From positions 5,491,091 through 5,555,090 of the forward strand of contig CALNVZ010003434.1 of assembly GCA_940671915.1 (NCBI GenBank): a DNA stretch of 64,000 nt. The letters run 5' to 3'. Position 1 is the first letter of the stretch; every line of letters begins with the position of its first letter. Made by a program: the position numbers and the translations under genes. The DNA is from Paracentrotus lividus (taxonomy: Eukaryota; Echinodermata; Echinoidea; Camarodonta; Echinidae). Positions 46,849 through 57,298 of this stretch are shown piece by piece. The notes beneath the pieces were generated by a model. The model had not been told where the DNA came from, did not search any database, and saw only the letters and a list, made by a program, of their open reading frames with translations.

Positions 46849-47660
46849 ACTTATTTCTTTCCCGTTTTACAACTTCACAAAAACTAAAGTTTTAAAGTCT
46901 GCATAATTCAACAATATCAGTGCCCCGTTTAATAAAACCCGTGGGACACTTGAGAATTTACCTAAGCATTATTTATAAAAACAAACTTTTAAAGCAATCA
47001 TATATCTCATTTTTGTAGTTTATTTAGATATAAGCGTTTTAGAAATGTTTTGGTTAAAAAAAAAATCCTCCAAATAAAGGTCAAAGTGGCAATATTAATC
47101 ATTATTACTCCATTGTTCAACTTTCCCCGGCCGTCAAATTGGGGTAATACATGCAGTGATCTGCGATATAAAAGTGCGGAGTGAAGATCTATCTTCGCAA
47201 ACTTTATTTATACATTAAAATACTAGTGAAATTGGCTTGTCCCACTTACCCCAAGCATGTGGGGTTAGTGGGACAGTTAGTTAAACCAATTGCTTTAAGT
47301 CTTTTGTTTAAATCTTATTTCATTTTATATCATTTTCTAGTTTAAAATTTATTTTGTGAACAATTGCAATGCAACGTTACCCCTAAAACAAAAGGGATCT
47401 AGGAAACACAAAGACAAGTTTCCATACGTTAGTTATTTGGCAATCGTTTTATGTCAAAACGTGAGATGTTACAGATTTTTAACGATTATTTTTGCGATAA
47501 CTGTCAATTTTTCCCAAACTGGCATGCAATTTGTTGCCAGATGTATGTTAATACACGCTAAAATAGTTTCTCCACTAAGGCAGGTCTTAATCATATGTAT
47601 ATATGCAATTCCCCCAAAGTGTCCCACTAACCCCTCTGTCCCACTAACCCCAATTTACCC
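46240..47660. mobile_element. 1.42-kb TIR element, TA target (left arm)
   Basis: Ends GGGTAAATTTGGGTTAGTGG and CCACTAACCCCAATTTACCC, with TA on the right and GA (mutated TA) on the left. Copies of the end motif also occur inside as palindromes, for example 47238-47275. Present in both arms at the same place, so it inserted before the arms separated. It begins about 300 bp upstream of the lectin start codon. The ORFs within it (46502-46741 and most of 47356-47718) are not convincing genes. Confidence 0.85.
46823..46848 (+). repeat. Microsatellite (AT)n
   Basis: About 12 AT/TA repeats inside the 1.42-kb element. The right-arm partner near 52407-52430 is shorter. Confidence 0.9.
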
Positions 47661-47774
47661 TAATGTCGAGCATGTTTTAATCGACTTTTCTGATTTTCCC
47701 CTTTTTTTAATCTTGTAATTTTGGTCATGGACATAAAAATTGTAATTTGCCGGGGGAATTAGAAACAATTTAGA

Positions 47775-48017
47775 ATGACAGGACCTTATGGTCTACCAGC
47801 TCCATTTGTAGTCTTTCGGTCTGAGGCAAGAAATACACTTAAATTTAGATCACAAAAATCTTCTGTTTTCTGGTACTCACCATTCTTATCCGGTAAACGG
47901 GCCAGGTTCTCAAAGAACTATGAAATTGATCCAATAATATTTTGTGACGAAAACGGTCACGCACGACAGGAAAATGTCCAATGGAAAATAAAGTTCTCGG
48001 TCCAAGAAAGTAGTTAA
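47775..48017 (+). CDS. Unassigned 80-codon ORF, conserved in both arms
   Basis: MTGPYGLPAPFVVFRSEARN to stop at 48015-48017, open in both arms (partner 51225-51467, minus) with seven base differences and no indel. Six of the seven change an amino acid, so the pair gives no sign of purifying selection. No family recognised. It reads toward the palindrome axis, opposite to the lectin. It could be a relic exon or chance. Confidence 0.3.
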   Translation: MTGPYGLPAPFVVFRSEARNTLKFRSQKSSVFWYSPFLSGKRARFSKNYEIDPIIFCDENGHARQENVQWKIKFSVQESS

Positions 48018-48150
48018 GTTAATACAAATAATATATTGTTACTTTCCTAACTTTTGTATGTTTCACAAAATGTGATCCTTATTTGGTCTGTTTGATTGAA
48101 GATCGGCGAAAAACTTATATGGCAATAATATCTCCTGTTGCTAAACTGAA

Positions 48151-48345
48151 CTACGCGAATTGAACGTATGCCGCAAGCACAATTTTGAAATTGTAATTTA
48201 ATTGATTCGTAAGTTCATCAATCCGCACAGTTCCAAACCATGATTTAAAAACTTGATCGCTGAATGTTTGATTCGTTACCATAGAGACTGGGGAAAGGGG
48301 TGCAGATTGGTCTATTGTCACGGAGAGATTATTTGATAGATACAA
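48151..48345 (-). other. Unassigned ORF (left arm), shortened by an indel
   Basis: MYLSNNLSVTIDQSAPLSPV and onward. It matches the first 50 codons of the right-arm ORF 50896-51195, then a one-base indel shifts the frame. It lies upstream of the lectin on the same strand. No signal peptide or known domain. Possibly a decayed exon. Confidence 0.25.
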
Positions 48346-49035
48346 AGGCCCGAGCGAGGTCCACTCCTAGCCAAATAATTAATTAGCCACCTCCTAATCG
48401 TAAAAAATACAAAGCTTTCTGTATATTGTTATGTTTAATTCATTATAGCTTTGTTGATCACTTCTTCAAAGGCCGAGTGAGGTACATACTCATAATATTT
48501 TGAAATATTTTAAAGCTTTTATCCAGCGTATTTTCGTATTTCAAAGATATTTCCATACAGATTGGAAGCAGGTTCTTAAAAAGAACCTGAAAGACATTAG
48601 AGAAAATGAAATAAAAACATTTCCATTTTAAAATGTTTTATGATTTAATCTGGTTCCAACAAAACAAATGCTGTTTGTATGGAAAGTATGTGGGTAACTC
48701 CGACTTGTGTAACACATGTAAAAGTCGAGAATGCATTTTTGGATTGTCAATTAATTATGCCTTTCTTTCGAATATTAGTAGACTGAATTGAAAAGAAAAA
48801 TCATAATGTTAACATTAACGTCGAAATGAGAACATTTTTTTAAATGCTTTAAGAAAATAAGATTGACGATATTCTTACAATAGACTTTTGGGGCATTTAT
48901 AAAATGATAATAATTAAAAAATGAAAGTGGTAAAAATGAATCAAAAACCAAAGTATGGTGGATTTTTCTGAAGGAGCTTAAGACACGCTTAGATATAACA
49001 ACAAAATACAAAAATGAAAACATAATTTTGAATTT

Positions 49036-49790
49036 GTTTTGTAAAAAGTATGAACATTTAATTACGGGTTTCATAATTTCTTTGGTAGAGTAATCAACCT
49101 AGCATCTGTTGGGATCTTTTTCGTCTGGATCTTTGCATGCATGACTGAATAACAGACAATCTTCAGATCTGAAAATCTCAATTGCGCCAATTGGTTTCTC
49201 TTCGTCAATATTGTTTCCTTTATAAATTTTGAAAAATGTTCGTATGTTGACCTTAAGGTTGACAATATTAATTTTCCTTATCAATTCTACTAATGTTCGA
49301 AAGAACGGCACAATCAATAATCCCAAAATGTATGAAATAGGTTTTCTTGATTGTGCCGTTCTTTCGAAAATTAGTAAAATTGATAAGAAAAATTAATATT
49401 GTCAACATTAATGTCAACATACGAACATTTTTGAAAATGTATAAAGGAACCAATATTGACGATATTCTTACAATAGCTTTTAGGGGATTTCATAAAATGA
49501 TAATCATACAAAACAAAATCGTTCAGGAAGAAAGCAAATCAACTTTTCGTGGATCTTTCAAAAGGAACTGATGACACGGGTAAATATAAATGTTCACTTT
49601 GTGCAAAAAGAGACTTGGCGCAATTGAGATGTTGCTGTCTTCTGAAGATTGTCTGTTATTCAGTCATGCATGCAAAGATCCAAACGAAAAGGGTCCCAAC
49701 AGATGCTAGGTTGATTACTCTACCAAGACAAATCATGAAACTCCTAATTAAATGTTCCTACTTTTCACAAGACAACTTCAAAATTTTGGG
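49036..49790. repeat. F5 foldback element at the axis of the palindrome
   Basis: The ends TGTAAAAAGTATGAACATTT (left) and AAATGTTCCTACTTTTCAC (right) match the 12.1-14.2 kb element. The inner arms 49256-49318 and 49348-49410 are near-perfect reverse complements around a 29-nt loop. The short ORFs at 49099-49803 are shadows of this palindrome. Confidence 0.85.
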
Positions 49791-50259
49791 GCATTATTTT
49801 TGACTCACTCTTTACACGTGGTTAACGGGTTTGAATGAGAGGGTTAGATTGAGATTGATTTTATATAATTATACAACAATAAATATTGAATTCAAAATCA
49901 GTTAGCTTGAACAAAATAATCCACGAAGGCTCGAGAGCTTAATTCCAAAGTGCAGCGGGGTCTTAAATGTACATAAATTGGAATAAGAATTATTGAATTA
50001 AATTGACTTGCATTCATTTTGACATATCTTGTCACCAAAATTCAACATGAAAAATTTATACAAAATTAATACAATTCATAATAAGGATATAAAAATAATT
50101 TAGGTACATTAATTTCATGTATCTTCTTTTCTTAATTTTGTTTTCTTACAATCTTCACGGGTATTTTATCGATTAAAATCTTATGACATTTGACATTTTA
50201 AAGAAAGGAATCCACATGTGGATAATGAAAAATTAAACCAAATATTGTACATATTTTTT
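49791..50259. other. Unpaired spacer beside the axis
   Basis: AT-rich, with no counterpart in the left arm and no ORF or repeat recognised. Confidence 0.5.
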
Positions 50260-50895
50260 TGAAAATTAAGCAATATATGTTTTCCTTTTTGTATTTTGTT
50301 TTTAATCTAAGCGTGTCTTAAGCTCCGTCAGAAAAATCCACCATAATTTGGTTTTTGATTCATTTATCATTTTATAAATGCCCCAAATGTCTATTGTAAA
50401 AATATGGTCAATATTATTTTCTTTAAGTATTTTCAAAACGTTAAATTATGATTTTTCTTTTCAAGTCTACTAATATTCGAAAGAAAGGCATAATTAATTG
50501 ACAATCCAAAAATGCATTCTCGACTTTCATATGTATTACACTAGTCGGAGTTACCTACATACTTTCCATGCAAATAGCATTTGTTTTGTTGGAACCAGAT
50601 TTAATCATAAAACATTTTAAAATGGAAATGTTTTAATTTCATTTTCTCTAATGTCTTTCAGGTTCCTTTTAAGAACCTGCTTCCAATCTGTATGAAAATA
50701 TCTTTGAAATACGAAAATACGCTGGATAAAAGCTTTTAAAATATTATTAGTACATGTACCTCACTCGGCCTTTGTAGAAGTGATCAACAAAACTATAATG
50801 AATTAAACATAACAATATACAGAAAGCTTTGTATTTTCTACGATTAGGAGGTGGCTAATTAATTATTTGGCTAGGAGTGGACCTCGCTCGGGCCT

Positions 50896-51195
50896 TTGTA
50901 TCTATCAAATAATCTCTCCGTGACAATAGACCAATCTGCACCCCTTTCCCCAGTTTCTATGGTAACGAATCAAACATTCAGCGATCATGTTTTTAAATCA
51001 TGGTTTGGAACCGTGCGGATTGTTGAACTTACGAATCAATTAAATTACATTTCTCACAATTGTGCTTGTGGCATATGTTCAATTCGCGTAGTTCAGTTCA
51101 GCAACAGGAGATATTATGGTCATATAAGTTTTTCGCCGATCTTCAATCAAACAGACCAAATAAGGAACACTTTTTGTGAAACATACAAAAGTTAG
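50896..51195 (+). other. Unassigned 99-codon ORF (right arm)
   Basis: MYLSNNLSVTIDQSAPLSPV then NCACGICSIRVVQFSNRRYY, ending TYKS. Longer than the left-arm copy because of a one-base difference. No family recognised. It precedes the lectin on the same strand but has no signal peptide and no supported splice link. Confidence 0.25.
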
Positions 51196-51224
51196 GAAAG
51201 TAACATTATATTAATTGTATTAAT

Positions 51225-51467
51225 TTAACTACTTTCTTGGAACGAGAACTTTATTTTCCATTGGACATTTTCCTGTCGTGCGTGACCGTTTTCGTCACAA
51301 AACATTATTGGATCAATTTCATAGTTCTTTGAAAACCTGGCCCATTTACCGGATAAGTATGGTGAGTACCAGAAAACAGAAGATTTTTGTAATCTAAATT
51401 TAAGTGTATTTCTTGCCTCAGACCGAAAGACTACATATGGAGCTGGTAGACCATAAGGTCCTGTCAT
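51225..51467 (-). CDS. Unassigned 80-codon ORF (right-arm partner)
   Basis: Partner of 47775-48017 with F/Y, S/L, F/Y, R/W, I/M and V/F replacements and one synonymous change. See that entry for interpretation. Confidence 0.3.
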   Translation of the reverse strand: MTGPYGLPAPYVVFRSEARNTLKFRLQKSSVFWYSPYLSGKWARFSKNYEIDPIMFCDENGHARQENVQWKIKFSFQESS

Positions 51468-51581
51468 TCTAAATTGTTTCTAATTCCCCCGGCAAATTAC
51501 AATTTTTATGTCCATGACCAAAATAACAAGATTAAAAAATGGGGAAAATGAGAATAGTCGATTAAAAAATGCTCGACATTA

Positions 51582-52975
51582 GGGTAAATTGGGGTTAGCG
51601 GGACAGTGGGGTTAGTGGGACACTTTGGGGAAATTGCATATATGCATATGATTAAGACCTGTCTCAGTGGAGAAACTATTTTAGCGTGAATAAACATACA
51701 TCTAGCAACAAATTGCATGCCTGTTTGGGAAAAATTGACAGTTATCGCAAAAATAATCGTTAAAAATCTGTAACATCTCATGTTTTGACATAAAACGATT
51801 GCCAAATAGCTAATTTTGAAAATACACACGTATGGAAACTTGTCTTTGTCTTTCCTAGATCCCTTTTGTTTTAGGGGTAACGTTGCCTTGAAATTGTTCA
51901 CAAAATAAATTTTAAACTAGAAAATAATATAAAATGAAATAAGATTTAAACAAAAGACTTAAAGCAATTGTTTTAACTAACTGTCCCACTAACCCCACAT
52001 GCTTGGGGTAAGTGGGACAAGCCAATTCCACTAGTATTTTAATGTATAAATAAAGTTTGCGAAGATAGATCTTCACTCCGCACTTTTATATTACAGATCA
52101 TTGCATGTATTGCCCCAATTTGACGGCCGGGGTAAGTTGAACAATGAATTAATAATGATTAATATTGCCACTTTGACCTTCATTTGGAGGATTTTTTTTT
52201 AACCGAAACATTTCTAAAACGCTTATATCTAAATAAACTACAAAATGAGATATATGATTGCTTTAAAAGTTTGTTTTTATAAATAATGCTTAGGTAAATT
52301 ATTAAGTGTCCCATGATTTTTTATTAAACGGGGCACTGATGTTGTTGAATTATGCAGACTTTAAAACTTTAGTTTTTGTAAAGTTGTAAAACGGGAAAGA
52401 AATAAGTTATATATATATATTTATAATATTATATCTTTTGTTTACTTTAAAAAAAAACGGGGATAAAGGACGAAGGAAGTGCTTGCTTTGTTTACAGAAT
52501 CACAGATTTGATATGTTGAAAAAAAAAAAACTCCTTTTTCATCACTTGAAATGTGTACAGGAAAAACGAATAATAATGAGTCGTGAAAATGTTTGAGAAA
52601 ATAGTTTGGCAATCAGTTCTTATGATATGTGGAATATCATTTCTAAGATTCTTAGAAATTATATTCAAAATGTATAAACAGTTTTTATGAAGACAGAGAT
52701 CTTTGTTTCTCACTTTTAAACCACATTTTATTCCATGTATTATGCTGTCCCACTAACCCCAACTTGATGGGGTTAGTGGGACAATTGAGTGGTAATGGTT
52801 AACTCTCACCTTAACCTTCATTTGGCGGAAATTGTAACCAATATTAACCAAAATTTATACAACGTTTATATCTAAATAAACTTCAAAATGAGGTATGTGA
52901 TTGCTTTATTGAGTATCTTATTTTTGTGTTATGCTTACGTAAATGCTTAAGTGTCCCACTAACCCAAATTTACCC
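51582..52975. mobile_element. 1.39-kb TIR element, TA target (right arm)
   Basis: Partner of 46240-47660 with intact TA on both sides. Internal perfect palindromes of the end motif: TGTCCCACTAACCCCA facing TGGGGTTAGTGGGACA at 52746-52783, and a similar one at 51982-52019. It ends 308 bp before the lectin start codon. Confidence 0.88.
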
Positions 52976-52977
52976 TA

Positions 52978-53283
52978 TAGATTAACATGAAAAAAAAAAA
53001 AACATGTCCATGTCTTTCCTGACACTCAAGTTGCCATTAAAAACGAAATTGAACAAATTTCATGACATCGTGACAGACACTTCATTATGAAAAAAGGAAA
53101 GTGAAAAAAAAAAAAAAGAAGAAGAAGAAGAGTGAAAAAAAGCGAAAAAACAGCGAAAACCCCCCGAAGCTTTACAAAAAGAAGAAGAAGAAGAAGAAAA
53201 AAAAGATCGATTTCTGCGTTATGATGATTTGTGTTTGATTTTGTGTTTTTGTGATGCAGTGCTTCTCTGTCAGGAGTTTTACC
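52978..53283 (+). promoter_or_regulatory. Probable lectin promoter/5' UTR interval (right arm)
   Basis: Short interval between the TIR element and the start codon. It contains A-rich (GAA)n tracts at 53115-53130 and 53179-53199 and leads into ACCATGA at the start. I see no clear TATA box. The assignment rests on position only. Confidence 0.3.
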
Positions 53284-53323
53284 ATGATTGTGATCACGTG
53301 TCTAATTCTTCTCCAAGGAGTAG
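53284..53323 (+). CDS. Lectin exon 1 (right arm): signal peptide
   Basis: ACCATGA start context. It encodes [13 protein letters not shown] plus one base, then donor AG|GTAATG. Joined to exon 2 it reads LLQGVVFAADH, a short hydrophobic leader with plausible cleavage near VFA-A. Phase 1 out, phase 1 into exon 2. The exon is only 40 bp and would be missed by ORF searches. Confidence 0.8.
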
Positions 53324-56300
53324 GTAATGATATAAAATTGTTTTTTAGAAATAGTTTTAAAAGTAGTAAGTGGTAGTTTATGTTATTCTGTTGGGCGGAG
53401 CCAATCGGCGGGTAATATCCAGGTGATTGGTCCACCGGAAGCGATCGCCTGGGACACCGGGAGGGCAAAAAGGCACAGTTATATTTTTCAAATCAAGTTG
53501 GCCTAGAAGCGGAGATATAGAGGGAGGGGTGTATATCATCACAATATCAGCCATAGGGGTGAGGTCTAGCGTAAATGCAATCTAAAGGATGGGTAAACCA
53601 TTCTTACAAAAGACCCAAGTTTAAATTGTAACCTTGGAAACACTGTTTATGCATCTGAATAGCACTCTTGAATATTATTTTTTTTCTAGACATTCTTTTT
53701 AATAACATTAAAATTAATTTGAATGATAATTGCGCGAAAACGAATGTTTGATAATGAATACAAGCATAATATTTGTAAGACCCTGTGGCTTTGTGTTCAA
53801 GTCATGTTAATACAGGTTTCCTGGTCATTTTCGTACAAATATCCCTCATTTGATTTTATTAACGTATTTCGTATTCCTTTTTATATGTGTATGTGTACGT
53901 AAATTCTTCGTATGATTTGTATTGTTTATTTTGATGACAAAATTGAGGATTTAATGTCAAGGAAATTTGATATGATTTGATTTATTCCTCTCAGTTAATA
54001 TTGCAGTGTTTGCCGCCGATCATCCCTGCCCTCACATCACGGAACAGTCGTGCCCTTCGAAGACATTGATTAGTGGTGATGTCGTGCAACTCGTTTTGAA
54101 AGTCATCCCGTCTTCAATGGATTTCGGCCTACCTCCTGGTTTCACTGCAAAAAGATACTACTGTGCAATACCTGGTAAGCCTAAGGACGTTTCACCAACT
54201 ATTGTTTTCGTTTCTTTTTTTTTTTGCAAAACAAAAAATTGACACTGAACGTCCTGTCAAACTTCCGTACCCATAGGTGTGCATCTGACCTTACATCCCA
54301 TTTTCCGAAAACACCGAAGATAACCCAAGTTGTATACAACAGGGCCAATATTATTTTAATTTAACACAAGTAAATCTTAAATCTAATAAAAAATTATACG
54401 CTTTTGGAATGGCTACAAAACAACAAAATATACGGTTCTTGGTATTGTCAGAATGGATTGTTTGATGATCAGTGTATACAGTTGTCCGCAAAATTGTTCA
54501 TACCTGTCGTTTTTAAAGTTTTTTTAGTCGTACTCCTAAATAAATACGTTTCGTCGAACTTTCTGTTGATAAGTTTGTTACTAACAATAGAACAATTAGG
54601 AAATTTTGAAATTTTGATAAATTTGGTAATCTAGGGGTATTTTGTTGACAGATTTACTAAAAACGCCATGTTCATAATATTCATACCCTATAGGGGTGTC
54701 AAATATAATTTATTATCTAATCATCTCGATTATAATTATATTTTTAAATGTCCACCTAAAATAGTTATTGCGAATGTCCAGAACCATCATTCATGTTTTC
54801 CGTGGTTTTTGACCAATGCTTCCTCTGGAAAACGTTCAGGCTGTGTAGGGTTGCATGGTCTTTGAGCTATTTTGTGAGTCTTCAACTTCCCAGACACATT
54901 TCTAAGGGGATTCTTGTCAGGTCATCGAATTTTCCTCTCCAGATCATTCAGTATGATTGTCCTGGAACTACTTCGTGACTAACTTGGACGTATGCTTCTG
55001 CACTTCGTCCTATTGATATGTCAAATGCTGTCTCAGGTAACATTAACAAACATACTTCTGCAAGTTTTCATCCAAGATCTTAATACAAATGTCTTCTCCG
55101 GGATGCCTCCTATTCTAAGCACATTCCCAATGCTACCCGCACTGATAATCCCCCATCAGTGTTATATGTGAATGTCACGTGCTAAAATCAGGACACTGAT
55201 CTTTAGATTGAAGGGTTCATCGTTTTTTTTTTGCCAAATTGAAGAAAGTCCATATCACTATAATAAATTCTAATATTCTCTCATCAACTTTTATAATTAT
55301 GGTCGAAAAATTACAATTCTGGTTTAAATGAGCTCAGGAACTGTCCAGAGGCCTTCCGATGGGTCTGACTGCAAAACTGTAGTCTGTATTGGGAAGTGTC
55401 TGTATAATTATATATCCTCTATGTAGTATTCACTCTTTGGCACCTTCGTCTCTGGTTGGTCAGTGGTATCCATTCCGACCTTGATTGTGATCTGTGGGTT
55501 GGTGTAGACCTCTCAGTATACTTATTTGGCAATTCAAGGAGACACCTTGCACTTTTAGTCTTGTCCATGGAAGCTTTTTCCAAATTGTCTTACATCTGGT
55601 GCAGATAAAAGAATCACTTGAGTGTTAAATCAGGGACTAAAAAGGGTGGGTAGAGCGGTTATTTTATTTCAATAACATTCATATGAATGTTCCTAAGTGA
55701 AAAATCCAAAGTCCTGACAAGAAACCAACAATAAAGTGGTTAGGAAGCTGAAGACTCACAAGATCGCTCAAAGACCATGCAACCTGACTTAGCCTGGAGG
55801 TTTTCCAGAGGACACATGGGCCAGACCCCACAGAAGCCATTAAGAAAGACTATAGACGCTTGCAAAAACTATTTCAGATGGTTATTTAAAGAAAATAATA
55901 TGTACTTGTGGTTATTTGATAAGAAATTGGTCTGGGTACCCCTAGGGTATGAATAATTATGAACATGGTGTTTTCCGTAAATCTGTCAATAAAATACCCC
56001 TGGAATACCAAATTGCTCAAAATATCAAACTTTCTTAATGGTCCAGATGTTCGTAACATACTGACCACTAAAAACTTTGACGAAATTCATTTATATAAAA
56101 GCAAAATTCAAAAAACTTAAAAAATATCAGGGATATGAACAAATTTGCGGACAACTGTACGTATAAATATTATTATGAACCTTAATCAAATTCCAATATT
56201 TGTATACTATTTCCTAGAATGTCTTTCTGGGCCGTGTCAGCGTGGTACATGTGAAGAGACGCTGGAAGGTTATCAATGTCACTGCTATGAAGGGATCACA

Positions 56301-57250
56301 GGGAAAGACTGCTCAGAAGGTAGGACTAGGAATAAATAATATGTTCTAATCCAATCAGGTAGAGCGCCTTTTCTTTGTGTGTTTTTTCTGCTACAATCCT
56401 CACTACCACGGTACTGTTAATTCATTTAATTTGTGTAAAATCATCTCCATTATTTTACATCAATTTTATTAATCATCTATTTTTAATTTATTACTGTTCT
56501 TAATTAAATGTACAATATATTAAAGAGTATAATTAAAGAATTGACAAAAGATATTATCATCAACATTATCGAAACATTTGGTTAGAACTGAGCACTATTC
56601 GTCGTGTCATGGACGAGTGAGCACACTTTAAAGATGGGTTTTGTGACTTTTGTTATGGCAATTTTGCCTTTAATTTATGTTTATTCATGCATTACGCAAC
56701 GGTTTTATTTCATATTCGCACATGAGTTAGTCGATGAGTGTATAAAAATAATTTCGGAATGATATTCCCTAACACCTGTTTGTTAAACAGTTCCAGCATG
56801 TTGATTTTAGGTTTGTTTTTGCCAAGAAATTGTACACAATGTCAATGGAGAGAAAATCAAAATTTATACAAAATTGAAATTCAGCTTTATTTCAATCATT
56901 TTTGTTAATTCAACAGATAGTTTTTCCACGAAACATGGCACACAACTTCATATGTTGGGAGCAATCACTTTGATCAATTATTATCCATGGCAATAGTTTT
57001 AAGAGCTGTTGAAGGACTGTTTTTTATCATGATTTATCAAAATCTATTCCTCGCCTGTCCAGGTCCTGCACGAGACTGTTATGAGCTTCAAGCTGGTGGT
57101 GTGAACATCTCTGGAGTATATCCTATCTATCCTGGTGGTGTTAATAATTCATTAGATGTCTACTGTGATATGGAGAGAGATGGTGGGGGATGGACGGTGG
57201 GTTCAATTACAAACTTCATTTTCATTAATGTTTGTTGTATTCCAGCATTA

Positions 57251-57298
<48 letters not shown>

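Larger units (their letters stand above)
22983..49035. repeat. Left arm of the giant palindrome
   Basis: Reading this arm in reverse complement reproduces the right arm (50260-61946) in the same order: Y-rich ORF pair, 1.4-kb TIR element, lectin exons 1 and 2, Tc1-like element, EGF exon, exon 4, L2-type LINE, second LINE remnant, exon 5, poly(T), SINE. The outer edge lies at GCTTGTTCATT near 22983. The arm is 26 kb against 11.7 kb on the right because of insertions, the 5.45-kb tandem duplication and a suspect 1.64-kb segment. Confidence 0.9.

Noticed and set aside
47356..47718. 120-codon ORF (partner 51506-51901) as a conserved gene
   Set aside because: Lies mostly inside the 1.4-kb TIR element and includes translated end repeats (CPTNPSVPLTP); arm conservation reflects the palindrome.
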